A stretch of DNA of 64,000 nucleotides from Paenibacillus jilunlii (GTDB taxonomy: Bacteria > Bacillota > Bacilli > Paenibacillales > Paenibacillaceae). The translations under genes were made by a program, and so were the position numbers. The stretch's first letter is position 1; the number at the start of each line of letters is the position of its first letter. Where the stretch lies: positions 124,001-188,000 of the forward strand of contig NZ_FNGM01000010.1 in assembly GCF_900102965.1 (NCBI RefSeq). Direction: 5' to 3'. Positions 34,581 to 42,321 of this stretch are shown one piece after another. Below the pieces are notes generated by a model. That model made no database searches, had not been told where the DNA came from, and was given only the letters and a program-made list of their open reading frames with translations.

Positions 34581-35168
34581 ATGCTGATTGGCTTAATCCG
34601 CCATGGGCTGACGGACTGGAATGCGGAAGGGAGAATACAGGGACAAAGCGATATTCCGCTCAACGATGAAGGCCGGAAGCAGGCTGAGATGCTGGGAGAC
34701 CGGCTTCTGCAGGAAACTTACCGTTGGGACTACTGTATCACCAGCAGTCTTTCCCGGGCTGCAGAGACAGGCCGGATTATTGCGGCCAAACTGGGCATTC
34801 CATTGCTTGAGCCGGACGAACGCATCCGTGAACGGGCCTATGGCCAGGTTGAGGGGATGACCGCTGCGCAGCGTGAAGAGAAGTGGGGCAAGGACTGGAA
34901 TCTGCTGCCGCTTGGACAGGAGTCGGATAAGCAGCTTCAAGCGCGGGCCTTGGCTTTTATGGAGGAAATTTCAGCGCTTTACCCGGATAAGAACATACTT
35001 GTCATCTCGCATGGAGGTTTTTTGGCCCAGCTCTACATCGCCTTATATAAGGATAAATACTCAGAGCGTCTCGGCAATCTCTCGCTTACGATACTGGAGA
35101 AGAATGAGAAGGAATGGAATCCGCTGCTGTACAATTGTACACGCCATATTCTGCAGCAACAGCATTAA
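34581..35168 (+). CDS. Histidine phosphatase family protein (phosphoglycerate-mutase-like)
   Basis: Cytoplasmic phosphatase or mutase of about 195 residues. The catalytic RHG motif is in GLIRHGLTDWN; further PGM-fold residues are in SSLSRAAETGRII, the Glu of RIRERAYGQVEG and the second His in VISHGGFLAQL. The exact substrate (phosphosugar, cobalamin precursor or other) cannot be told. ATG 34581 has AAGGTGA 6 nt upstream; GTG 34572 is also possible. It is a single gene bounded by terminators. Confidence 0.88.
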   Translation: MLIGLIRHGLTDWNAEGRIQGQSDIPLNDEGRKQAEMLGDRLLQETYRWDYCITSSLSRAAETGRIIAAKLGIPLLEPDERIRERAYGQVEGMTAAQREEKWGKDWNLLPLGQESDKQLQARALAFMEEISALYPDKNILVISHGGFLAQLYIALYKDKYSERLGNLSLTILEKNEKEWNPLLYNCTRHILQQQH

Positions 35169-35192
35169 CCCGACCTTTCGGGTTATTTTTTT
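35167..35192 (+). terminator. Terminator after the histidine phosphatase gene
   Basis: A 7-bp stem aacccga / tcgggtt overlaps the stop codon and is followed by ATTTTTTTT. Confidence 0.85.
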
Positions 35193-35255
35193 TGAGTTAA
35201 AAGGAATAAAAAGGGCAGTATTTCCCATAATGGTAGTAAAACGGTGAGGCGATAA

Positions 35256-36344
35256 ATGATGAATCTGGCGGATATGCTTAACTTTGCAGACATTAGTCAG
35301 CTTACCGCCATTGCGGGACGCTACCAGTGTGATTGCAAACGGAATTCCAAACATGATTTGATTCAGAGTATATTGATCACACTGGGGAGCCGCCAGTTTA
35401 TGGAATCCCATATCCGGGAATGCGCTCCTGAAGACCTGCGGTTTCTCAATACGCTGTTGTTCGACGAACGCAGCCAATTCAGTCTTGAGGATTTGCTGGC
35501 TGCGGCGAGGCAGGCTTCCTTCGATACAGTTCCCGGCAAAAGCGGGGGGTACCGGGAGATGGTTGCAAGATTCAAAAATAGCGGCTGGCTCTTTAGCGGC
35601 GCTTCTCAGCAGAGCAGGTATTTGTTTCGGGTACCTCAGGATCTGAAAACCCGCTTCCGTGAACGGATGGGCGATTATCTGAAGGAACAAATCCCTCCCG
35701 GTGCAGAGCCTGCAATCTACCGGGGCGAAGGCGATATGCTTGCTGGCGACCTGCTGCTCTTTCTCCGGTACATCAAAGAAAATGAGCCGGAGCTGAACCA
35801 GGAAGGTGCGCTGCACAAGAGGTATCAGCAGGGGGTCATGAACGCGATTCAAATTCCGGAACCTCTTCTCGGCAAAGGCGGCTGGAGATTCGGCTATGGA
35901 AGAGCCTGTGAGCATTACCCGCCCAGACTGGCTCTGATCGTGGATTACGCCCGTCACCGCCGCTGGACTACCGAGGAGGGCTACCGTTTGAAACTGACAT
36001 TGACGGGGGAAACACTGCTCGAACAAGGGAAATCTGAAAAGCTGATACAGTTATACTCCTTTTGGTTAAAACTGTATAAAGGCGCTATACCAAATCTGCC
36101 ATCCCTCGTATACTGGATTAGTGTAAGTGCGGGGAAATGGGTTGCCGTGGCCTCAATCGTAGAGGGTCTGGGCTGGCTGGTCAAGCCGTTTTATTACGAT
36201 GATGCCGCTTCGATTCTGGAACAGCGGATCATCCGGATGATGCTTCATCTGGGAATGCTCCGCCTCGGTGAAACACCGGAGGGGCCGGTGGTTATGATGA
36301 CACCGTGGGGGCTGGAGGCGGCTGTACCGAAGCAGCTGCAATAG
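35256..36344 (+). CDS. Uncharacterised protein, possible winged-helix repeats
   Basis: A 362-residue soluble protein I cannot assign with certainty. The N-terminal ADISQLTAIAGRYQCDCKRNSKHDLIQ segment looks like a SAP- or Rho-N-like helical unit. The central LLLFLRYIKENEPELNQEGALHKRY is reminiscent of the N-terminal domain of XPB/Ssl2-like helicases, where an L-x2-L-x4-E/R-x-L-T/N-x-EG-x-L-x-KR pattern recurs. No ATPase motif is present. It is 16 nt from the gamma-carbonic-anhydrase gene, so cotranscription is likely. Confidence 0.65.
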   Translation: MMNLADMLNFADISQLTAIAGRYQCDCKRNSKHDLIQSILITLGSRQFMESHIRECAPEDLRFLNTLLFDERSQFSLEDLLAAARQASFDTVPGKSGGYREMVARFKNSGWLFSGASQQSRYLFRVPQDLKTRFRERMGDYLKEQIPPGAEPAIYRGEGDMLAGDLLLFLRYIKENEPELNQEGALHKRYQQGVMNAIQIPEPLLGKGGWRFGYGRACEHYPPRLALIVDYARHRRWTTEEGYRLKLTLTGETLLEQGKSEKLIQLYSFWLKLYKGAIPNLPSLVYWISVSAGKWVAVASIVEGLGWLVKPFYYDDAASILEQRIIRMMLHLGMLRLGETPEGPVVMMTPWGLEAAVPKQLQ

Positions 36345-36359
36345 GCAGGGGGGAGAAGA

Positions 36360-36866
36360 ATGCGGATTGGTTATGGGAACTACATACCGCAGCTTGACGA
36401 GTCTGTATACGTGGCGGAAGGTGCAAAGCTGGTAGGTGACGTAAGAATTGGACGGCAGTCCAGTGTCTGGTTCAACGCCGTACTCCGGGGGGATTTAGCT
36501 CCGGTAATCATCGGCGACCGCTGCAATATCCAGGATGGTACCGTGGGACATGTGGCTGAGGGACTGCCGCTGGTATTAGGGGATGACATATCGGTTGGCC
36601 ATTCTGCAATCATCCATGGCTGCAGGATAGGCAAAGGTACATTAATCGGAATGGGTGCAATTGTATTGAACGGTGCAGAGATTGGTGAATATGCTTTAAT
36701 AGGAGCCGGATCTATTGTAACCGAAAACAAAATTATTCCACCCTATACCTTATCACTTGGTGCACCTGCCAGAGTGATCCGTGAATTAACGGAGCAGGAT
36801 CTTCAGCGGATGGCCCGCACGTGCGAGAGCTATGTACTTAAAGCAAGTGAATATGGAAGGATCTAA
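36360..36866 (+). CDS. Gamma-carbonic-anhydrase-like left-handed beta-helix protein
   Basis: Hexapeptide-repeat protein of 168 residues, trimeric by family knowledge. Repeats run from VRIGRQSSVWFNAVLRGD through IGDRCNIQDGTVGHV, ISVGHSAIIHGCRIG and LIGMGAIVLNGAEIG. The metal-ligand His residues are present in VGHVAEG and VGHSAIIHG. YtoA/YrdA-type proteins often have weak or no carbonic anhydrase activity, so the true substrate is open. Confidence 0.9.
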   Translation: MRIGYGNYIPQLDESVYVAEGAKLVGDVRIGRQSSVWFNAVLRGDLAPVIIGDRCNIQDGTVGHVAEGLPLVLGDDISVGHSAIIHGCRIGKGTLIGMGAIVLNGAEIGEYALIGAGSIVTENKIIPPYTLSLGAPARVIRELTEQDLQRMARTCESYVLKASEYGRI

Positions 36867-36884
36867 ACAGCGGAGGTGTATCGA

Positions 36885-37064
36885 ATGGACAAAATGAAGG
36901 CTACCTATGAAGTGATGCTAGGACTTGCGGCAGAAATGGTGTGGGATGAAGCGCTGCGAAAGCGTCGTACCGACATCTTGTACCGGGAGATCGACACGGC
37001 GCTGGCTGCCGGAGATAAGACGGCGTTCCGCAATCTGACGGAGGAATTGAAAAGTCTGGCCTAA
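36885..37064 (+). CDS. Small IDEAL-domain protein
   Basis: A 59-residue protein whose C-terminal half carries the IDEAL-domain pattern (DILYREIDTALAAGDKTAFRNL), also found at the end of Bacillus YpiB. ATG 36885 has GGAGGTG about 7 nt upstream. In B. subtilis ypiB lies just before ypiF-qcrA; here the domain stands alone in the corresponding place, 2.4 kb from the ypiF-like gene because an island intervenes. The function of the domain is unknown. Confidence 0.8.
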   Translation: MDKMKATYEVMLGLAAEMVWDEALRKRRTDILYREIDTALAAGDKTAFRNLTEELKSLA

Positions 37065-37075
37065 GAATAATACGG

Positions 37076-37104
37076 GAAATGCGCCTGGCGCATTTCTTTT
37101 TTTT
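37076..37104 (+). terminator. Terminator after the IDEAL gene, directly abutting the intron remnant
   Basis: An 8-bp perfect stem gaaatgcg / cgcatttc with a 5-nt loop, then eight Ts (37097-37104). The next base begins GTGCGCC of the group II intron-like sequence. Confidence 0.92.
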
Positions 37105-37395
37105 GTGCGCCTCACAGCCGCATCATCTAGGTGGTTCAAATCCACCCGGTAACTTTACTCTTTAAAGTACCGTAGCCGAAGTAGGCATCCGGCAACCAGA
37201 GTTATCGGATGGGCAGGGTGTCTCTCGCGAGGGAGAATCCGAAGGGCCAGCAGGCAAAGTCCAGCCCGGAATGCAGTGAACCAGAGGTGTCAGAATGGGT
37301 GACCCGCCAAGAAAACGGGGAAACCTATACAATGAGGTATAGCTTGCGGGAAAAAAACAAAGGGAGATGACCTGCAGGACTCATCGACGTGTTTA
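37105..37395 (+). mobile_element. Group II intron remnant (5' domain I region, no reverse transcriptase)
   Basis: The sequence begins GTGCGCC, the GUGYG-type 5' splice motif of group II introns. Domain-I-like features follow: a ggtggttcaaatccacc hairpin, the segment ggcagggtgtctctcgcgagggaga, then gaatccgaagggcc and gtgaacc. It then loses similarity: no reverse transcriptase, no domain V (GAGCC...GGUUC-type hairpin) and no 3' end are present before the next gene. The position right after a T8 terminator is the insertion preference known for group IIC introns, though the class is uncertain. The right edge is approximate. Confidence 0.65.
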
Positions 37396-37593
37396 GGGTC
37401 ATTATGATTGTGTTATTTATCAAGTTTAAGTTGAACGACATAATACTCCATTGAAATACAAAAAAGTGATTGAGTCGCAATTCTAAATTCAAAAAACAGG
37501 AATAAAATACCTATTAATAGATAAAATGGAGGTATATACTATAGATACAGCGCTGATATTAACAAGTTTTTAAAACGATAAGGAGATAAACAT
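37396..37593 (+). other. AT-rich upstream region of the metalloprotease gene
   Basis: About 200 nt, strongly AT-rich and unlike the flanking backbone. AT-rich -10-like strings are present but none is decisive. AAGGAG lies 7 nt before the metalloprotease ATG. Confidence 0.4.
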
Positions 37594-38115
37594 ATGAAAA
37601 AAACTGTTTCTATTCTTAGTGCCTCTCTTTTATTATTAAGTTTATTACCTTCAAATGTATTTGCTTATACTTATTCTGATAATGGAAAACCTTTTCCAGA
37701 TAAGAATTTTACGTATTATTCAACATTGTCACCTAATTACAGTGGTCCAGCTGCCGAAGCCATGGCAGATTGGTCGCGCGCGGTAGAAGCTAGTTATACT
37801 GCAGTAAGTCCGACCTATAATGAAATACAATTTTCAGACAATGATTATGGTGCAACTGAATGGAATGCTACAACAGATCATCACCATGTACAATTTAGTA
37901 GCTATGACTATCTCGATGAGGTAAGGGCAAACCGTTACTATATGGGGAGCATGAGCTCAGTAACTCGGGAAGGTGTATTCGGACATGAACTAGGACATGT
38001 TTTCGGTTTGGGTCATACTACTAATACATGGACATTAATGTGCACCTCTCAAGACGGAAGAGTTGTCGTTACACCGCAGTTCGATGATATTCAAGGCGTA
38101 GAGTCACTATATTAA
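37594..38115 (+). CDS. Secreted matrixin-type zinc metalloprotease
   Basis: Small exported protease of 173 residues. The signal peptide (residues 1-24) ends NVFA. The zinc site HELGHVFGLGH has His131, His135 and His141 (HExxHxxGxxH), followed by a Met-turn candidate in TLMC, as in metzincins of the matrixin group. It is close to a minimal catalytic domain, with almost no propeptide and no other module. AT-rich codon use differs sharply from the flanks. The next gene starts 12 nt downstream and may encode a partner or inhibitor. Confidence 0.88.
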   Translation: MKKTVSILSASLLLLSLLPSNVFAYTYSDNGKPFPDKNFTYYSTLSPNYSGPAAEAMADWSRAVEASYTAVSPTYNEIQFSDNDYGATEWNATTDHHHVQFSSYDYLDEVRANRYYMGSMSSVTREGVFGHELGHVFGLGHTTNTWTLMCTSQDGRVVVTPQFDDIQGVESLY

Positions 38116-38127
38116 TTGGAGGTTATT

Positions 38128-38730
38128 ATGAACAGACTAAAAAGTAAATACTTCTATTCTATGCTTGCAATAGTAATATTGCTAGGAGGAGCAGTCTATT
38201 TTAGCGAGAATGTTGGACTGACTGGGGCTGAACCTAGCCTTAGCAATTCCACAACAGGTAGTAAAGCTACCTCCAAAGATGTGGTGACTTATCACGGAGA
38301 CCTAGCGGTTAATTATAATACGGTAACTGAACTTACTTATGATTCTGAGTCAATTAATGAGATCAAAGTTGCAGAAACACAATCTTTTGAATATAAAGGA
38401 GTAGTATTCACAGTCTCAAAGGCGAACATTGCAAAAACATATAAGGGTGATTTAGAAGGTAGTGTAAATATTCTTGAAACAGGTGGGAATTATAATAATA
38501 CAGAATATTTATTTGATGATGCAAGCGTATTGAAACCAGGTGATAAAGCTGTGGTTTATTTAAAGAAATATGAGGGACCAATTATAGAGGCACAAGGAGC
38601 TTATGTAATCTCAGGTGTTTATCAAGGGAAATTCAACATCGATGAAGCTAGGGATATATTGGTTCCCGCTGCCGAAGAACAGCAAGAATTGACAGAAGTT
38701 AAATCACTTTCAGATTTAAATCTGGAATAA
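38128..38730 (+). CDS. Membrane-anchored extracellular protein of unknown function, paired with the metalloprotease
   Basis: A 200-residue protein with a short basic N terminus, one membrane helix (about residues 9-27) and a soluble outer domain. The domain has a beta-rich pattern: FEYKGVVFTVSKANIAKTYKG, then VNILETGGNYNNTEYLF and PGDKAVVYLKKYEG. I recall similar uncharacterised Bacillus proteins but know no function. ATG 38128 follows TTGGAGG. The 12-nt gap to the protease and the same AT-rich codon use imply one operon, so a regulator, inhibitor or immunity role is conceivable but unproven. Confidence 0.7.
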   Translation: MNRLKSKYFYSMLAIVILLGGAVYFSENVGLTGAEPSLSNSTTGSKATSKDVVTYHGDLAVNYNTVTELTYDSESINEIKVAETQSFEYKGVVFTVSKANIAKTYKGDLEGSVNILETGGNYNNTEYLFDDASVLKPGDKAVVYLKKYEGPIIEAQGAYVISGVYQGKFNIDEARDILVPAAEEQQELTEVKSLSDLNLE

Positions 38731-38744
38731 GTGATATTGCTCTA

Positions 38745-38787
38745 AGATAGAACGTTTAAGAAATTATTTTAGGCGTTCTATCTCTTT
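38745..38787 (+). terminator. Terminator after the metalloprotease operon
   Basis: A 10-bp perfect stem agatagaacg / cgttctatct followed by CTTTT. Confidence 0.85.
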
Positions 38788-38817
38788 TCGAAAGAAAAGA
38801 TGTGAGGAGAGGTGAAA

Positions 38818-39243
38818 ATGAGTTTCCTGAAATCATGCATTGTTTTGTTATTAATTTCTCTTTTTACAGTTGCTTGTTCTAAATCTATAAGTTCTAATGA
38901 AGCAGCAGAAGAGGGGTATGTGGTTTATGGAAATGGTGGTGTATTAAATTATGAATTATTCGCGCAATTTTTAGATAAGGTTAATAAATCTGAAAGTGCA
39001 ATAGTTAAATTTGCAAAATACACTGATGAAGGAGATCCTATATTTCATACTCTTGAATTTGATGATGACTCAAAAGATTTTACTTACACATATGACAGCA
39101 GAGACGATGAATTCGGTAAAAAGGAAAAGGTGACTACTAAGTGTAGAACATTAAGTAAAGATAAAAATGGTACTTTCGGTTTTATTGGGTGCGAAAACGA
39201 TGAAGTGGGAAAAAGGTTTAATGCTAAAGAGCAAATCCAATAA
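38818..39243 (+). CDS. Lipoprotein, DUF4362-like
   Basis: A 141-residue predicted lipoprotein: the N terminus MSFLKSCIVLLLISLFTVAC ends in a lipobox with Cys20. The mature part has GGVLNYELFAQFLDKVN, then IVKFAKYTDEGDPIFHTLEF, which matches my recollection of DUF4362 (small Bacillales lipoproteins of unknown function). ATG 38818 has GGAGAGG upstream. The last residues pass into a region where another frame stays open (to 39349), so the C terminus may have been altered by a frameshift. Confidence 0.72.
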   Translation: MSFLKSCIVLLLISLFTVACSKSISSNEAAEEGYVVYGNGGVLNYELFAQFLDKVNKSESAIVKFAKYTDEGDPIFHTLEFDDDSKDFTYTYDSRDDEFGKKEKVTTKCRTLSKDKNGTFGFIGCENDEVGKRFNAKEQIQ

Positions 39244-39455
39244 AACCCGTCCTTCATTACCTATAATCGTATTACAGTCTCACAATCATGTGAAGGTCTA
39301 TAACGACTACATAAAAGAAGATGGAATGTATGAGTTGATAAAAGTGTAAGAATATACAAAAAGCGCTTAGTGAGTTGATCACTTGCGCTTTCTTCATTTT
39401 AATTTACAATTAAATCTCATACGGAAATTTATATCATTAAAAAAGGGTGAGTGTG
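39244..39455 (+). terminator. Gap between the island and the backbone, with a terminator at 39358-39400
   Basis: Stem aagcgc-agtga / tcact-gcgctt (39361-39390) followed by TCTTCATTTT. The first 100 nt may be decayed coding DNA. The return to backbone composition comes right after this hairpin. Confidence 0.7.
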
Positions 39456-39875
39456 ATGAAATTCAGTGATTTTACTGCCGAGAGCTGGTTCGAGAACCGG
39501 AAATACTATGATACCTGCCTGCTCCCGTATACCGGACTTAGCGGCATGGAGAGTCCGCCTGAAGCCGCGGAAGCATTAGAGAGATTGCGGGACTTTTTGG
39601 ATCTCGTGGAAAAACCATATCAGGGCCGTATCGTGACCTACCCGGCTTTACAGTATAATGGGACCGATAGTACAGCTTATGTCAATGAGATTTGCCGAAA
39701 AGTCAAATCCAGTGGCTTCCAGTATGTGATTGTGCTGTCAGCGGACATCTCTCTGGCCGGGACCGGAATTGTTGAAAGCGATTTAGTTCTTTCCCTGCCT
39801 GACATTGAGGCTTCTCAGAACAAGGCGGTGAGAAGCTGCATCAGGGATGAAATCGAGGCGCTATGGAACAGATGA
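39456..39875 (+). CDS. DUF2487 family protein (YpiF-like)
   Basis: A 139-residue cytoplasmic protein. It begins MKFSDFTAESWFENRKYYDT and contains LLPYTGLSGMESPPEAAEAL, matching my memory of DUF2487, the gene that precedes qcrA in Bacillus (ypiF). The function is unknown; it is sometimes assumed to aid cytochrome bc assembly because of its location, without proof. ATG 39456 has AAGGGTGAGTG upstream. It marks the return to conserved synteny after the island. Confidence 0.82.
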   Translation: MKFSDFTAESWFENRKYYDTCLLPYTGLSGMESPPEAAEALERLRDFLDLVEKPYQGRIVTYPALQYNGTDSTAYVNEICRKVKSSGFQYVIVLSADISLAGTGIVESDLVLSLPDIEASQNKAVRSCIRDEIEALWNR

Positions 39876-39954
39876 AACAGATTTAAATGTGACAAAAAAT
39901 CAACAATTTATAAAGAAAATCTAAAATGGGGTCGTCACAATTTAGACAATATTC

Positions 39955-39983
39955 TTGACGGGTTTTGGAGGCTAAGCTATGAT
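39955..39983 (+). promoter_or_regulatory. Sigma-A promoter of qcrABC
   Basis: TTGACG (39955-39960), a 17-nt spacer, TATGAT (39978-39983). It lies about 115 nt upstream of qcrA. Confidence 0.82.
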
Positions 39984-40003
39984 TAGATTGAACTTGTGAC
40001 ATG

Positions 40004-40015
40004 TGATAATTATCA
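40004..40015. promoter_or_regulatory. 12-bp palindrome in the qcr leader
   Basis: TGATAATTATCA lies about 20 nt after the qcr -10 box, where a repressor could act. The half-site TGATAAT is that of Fur-type boxes, but the spacing differs from the classic 7-1-7 arrangement. Confidence 0.4.
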
Positions 40016-40099
40016 TTGAAAACGGATTATTTACAGAAAAATGCAATAGTTCTACACTGCAGGTGCCTTCTCAAATGTGAAAAGGGGGTTACACACCGT

Positions 40100-40654
40100 A
40101 TGAGCAGCCACAATAACGAGCATGAGTCAATTCCGCAAGGACCTCCCAGCTGGAAAGAGATGTCCCGGCGACAGTTTTTAACGTATACACTGGGAGGGGC
40201 AACGGCATTTATGGGAGCAGGGGCAATTCTGCCCATGATCCGTTTCGCGGTGGACCCGGTATTACATAAAAAAGGTGCGGGGGAGTTCATCAAGGTAGCT
40301 GAAGCTGCCAAGATTACCGATGTCCCTCAAGAGTTCACCTTCGAACTCCCTCAACAAGACGGATGGTATGCCAGTACAGCTACACTGACGGCATGGATCC
40401 GCAAAGACGAGAACGGAGAAATTTATGCGCTTTCACCAATCTGCAAGCATCTGGGCTGTACGGTGGGCTGGAACAATGACAAGGCGTATCCGGATGAATA
40501 TCACTGCCCATGCCATGGAGCCAGGTACACGAAGCTCGGCAAAAATCTGGCGGTAGCCCCCAAGCCCCTGGACCAGTACAAAACCAAAATTGATGGAGAC
40601 TGGGTTTATCTGGGTGAGATCGTCCCCAATACAGAGGTTAAGAAGGAGGCGTAG
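40100..40654 (+). CDS. qcrA: Menaquinol:cytochrome c reductase, Rieske iron-sulfur subunit
   Basis: Passes electrons from menaquinol to cytochrome c in the bc complex. It has 184 residues. The twin-Arg-like SRRQFLTYTLGG precedes a membrane helix. The Rieske cluster ligands are CKHLGC and CPCHGARY. ATG 40100 has AAGGGGG upstream, and the protein then begins MSSHNNEH, comparable to Bacillus QcrA. qcrB follows after 5 nt. Confidence 0.97.
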   Translation: MSSHNNEHESIPQGPPSWKEMSRRQFLTYTLGGATAFMGAGAILPMIRFAVDPVLHKKGAGEFIKVAEAAKITDVPQEFTFELPQQDGWYASTATLTAWIRKDENGEIYALSPICKHLGCTVGWNNDKAYPDEYHCPCHGARYTKLGKNLAVAPKPLDQYKTKIDGDWVYLGEIVPNTEVKKEA

Positions 40655-40659
40655 ATCTG

Positions 40660-41331
40660 ATGTTTAAAAATGTCTACAACTGGATTGATGAACGTCTGGA
40701 TATTACGCCGATCTGGAGAGATGTCGCCGACCATGAAGTTCCTGAACATGTCAATCCGGCCCATCACTTCTCGGCATTTGTGTATTGCTTCGGCGGCCTT
40801 ACTTTTTTTATTACAGTCATTCAAATCTTATCCGGCATGTTCCTCACAATGTATTATGTCCCGGATATTATCAATGCTTATGCCAGTGTGGAGTATCTGC
40901 AGACTAAGGTAGCTTTCGGGCAAATTGTCCGCGGCATGCACCACTGGGGAGCGAGCCTGGTCATTGTCATGATGTTTCTGCATACCATGCGGGTGTTCTT
41001 TACGGGATCTTACAAAGCTCCGCGTGAGATGAACTGGGTAGTGGGGATGCTGATTTTTTTCGTCATGCTGGGCCTCGGCCTTACCGGTTATCTGCTGCCT
41101 TGGGACAATAAAGCTTATTTCGCCACCAAGGTAACGCTTGAGATTGCGAATTCCGTGCCGGTCATGGGTCCGGTGCTGAAGGAGCTGATGCAGGGCGGCA
41201 CGATTGTCGGAGCGGAAACGCTGACCCGTTTTTTTGCACTCCATGTATTCTTTCTCCCGGCGGTCCTGCTTATTCTGCTCGTCGGACACTTTATTATGAT
41301 CCGCAGACAGGGGATTTCCGGCCCGCTCTGA
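40660..41331 (+). CDS. qcrB: Menaquinol:cytochrome c reductase, cytochrome b subunit
   Basis: Cytochrome-b6-type membrane subunit of 223 residues with four helices. Haem-ligand His pairs are in HHWGASLVIVMMFLHTMRV and FALHVFFLPAVLLILLVGH. Cys in VYCFGG matches the covalent haem position of b6-type proteins. It starts MFKNVYNWIDERLDITPIWR. It lies between qcrA and qcrC in a tight operon. Confidence 0.97.
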   Translation: MFKNVYNWIDERLDITPIWRDVADHEVPEHVNPAHHFSAFVYCFGGLTFFITVIQILSGMFLTMYYVPDIINAYASVEYLQTKVAFGQIVRGMHHWGASLVIVMMFLHTMRVFFTGSYKAPREMNWVVGMLIFFVMLGLGLTGYLLPWDNKAYFATKVTLEIANSVPVMGPVLKELMQGGTIVGAETLTRFFALHVFFLPAVLLILLVGHFIMIRRQGISGPL

Positions 41332-41361
41332 GTTCCGGCCACAGCTAAAGGAGGAAATGCA

Positions 41362-42234
41362 ATGGCTCACGGAGACAACTCCAAGGAAAAGATTGTATAT
41401 GTGGGGGATTCACGGGTGCGCAGGGGCAGCGGCTTCATTACGCCACCGGATTACACAGCATATCCCGGTAAATCGGAAGCCTTTATCCCTAACTTTCTGT
41501 TAAAGGAATGGATGGTCGGAGTGGTCGTGCTGGTGGGCATACTCGTCCTGACGATTTCTGAACCGGCTCCGCTGGGATTTCCTGCAAATGCCAACGCCAC
41601 GGTCATTCCGATTCCCGACTGGTATTTCCTGTTTCTGTACCAGTATTTGAAGCTGCCTTATGCATCCGGCGATTATATTGTGCTGGGCACGCTTGGCGTT
41701 ACCGGTGTAGCTTTTGGCTCGCTGCTGCTGGCTCCGTTTCTCGATACGGGCCGGGAGCGCCGTTTCTACCGCCGCCCTATTGCTTCCTCGCTGATGTTCC
41801 TGTCCCTGATCGCAATCGTCTATCTGACCAACACGGCCTGGACGGAATATAAGCACGAAATGGCGGAAACCGGCCAGATTCCAGAAGATGTGCAGCGTGA
41901 GGAAAAAGCGGCAGAGAACAAGGCAAAGGGCTTGCCGACCACCAGTGCGGTGCAGGCCAAGGAAATTGCTATTGTGGACAAGGATGATCCGGCAATGGCG
42001 CTGTTCAAGCAAGCCACCTGCGTAACTTGCCATGCTGTGGACATGAAAGGTGCCGGAGGGCCGTCACTACGCGGTGTGGGAGACACCCATGATAAGGAAG
42101 CGATCCTCGCGATCATCAAAAACGGCCAGGGCCAGATGCCTCCGATGCAGGATACTGCAATGGCAGCGGGGCTTAGCGAGCAGGATATTGACAGTCTGGC
42201 TACCTGGCTTGCCAAACAAAAAAGCGAACAGTAA
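41362..42234 (+). CDS. qcrC: Menaquinol:cytochrome c reductase, fused subunit IV / cytochrome c subunit
   Basis: A 290-residue Gram-positive fusion: the N-terminal part resembles subunit IV with three membrane helices (FLLKEWMVGVVVLVGILVLT, PIPDWYFLFLYQYLKLP), and the C-terminal part is a cytochrome c domain. Haem attachment CVTCHAVD is near residue 219, and a Met ligand is in GQMPPMQD. AAAGGAGG precedes the ATG. The terminator just after the stop ends the operon. Confidence 0.97.
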   Translation: MAHGDNSKEKIVYVGDSRVRRGSGFITPPDYTAYPGKSEAFIPNFLLKEWMVGVVVLVGILVLTISEPAPLGFPANANATVIPIPDWYFLFLYQYLKLPYASGDYIVLGTLGVTGVAFGSLLLAPFLDTGRERRFYRRPIASSLMFLSLIAIVYLTNTAWTEYKHEMAETGQIPEDVQREEKAAENKAKGLPTTSAVQAKEIAIVDKDDPAMALFKQATCVTCHAVDMKGAGGPSLRGVGDTHDKEAILAIIKNGQGQMPPMQDTAMAAGLSEQDIDSLATWLAKQKSEQ

Positions 42235-42251
42235 AATAATAATAACGCACC

Positions 42252-42281
42252 AACCTGATCGTACCTGCGGTCGGGTTTTTG
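42252..42281 (+). terminator. Terminator after qcrC
   Basis: A 10-bp stem aacctgatcg / cggtcgggtt with two G-U pairs, followed by TTTTTG. Confidence 0.75.
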
Positions 42282-42321
42282 TATGCATTCATAAGAAGCT
42301 GCCACATTCGGGAGGTAAAGA

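Noticed and set aside
37125..37160. A tRNA T-arm-like sequence (ggtggttcaaatccacc)
   Set aside because: No acceptor stem, anticodon arm or D arm surrounds it. It fits better as a hairpin of the group II intron-like domain I.
39167..39349. A 60-residue frame overlapping the DUF4362-like gene
   Set aside because: No ribosome binding site and no start context. Kept only as a possible frameshift remnant.
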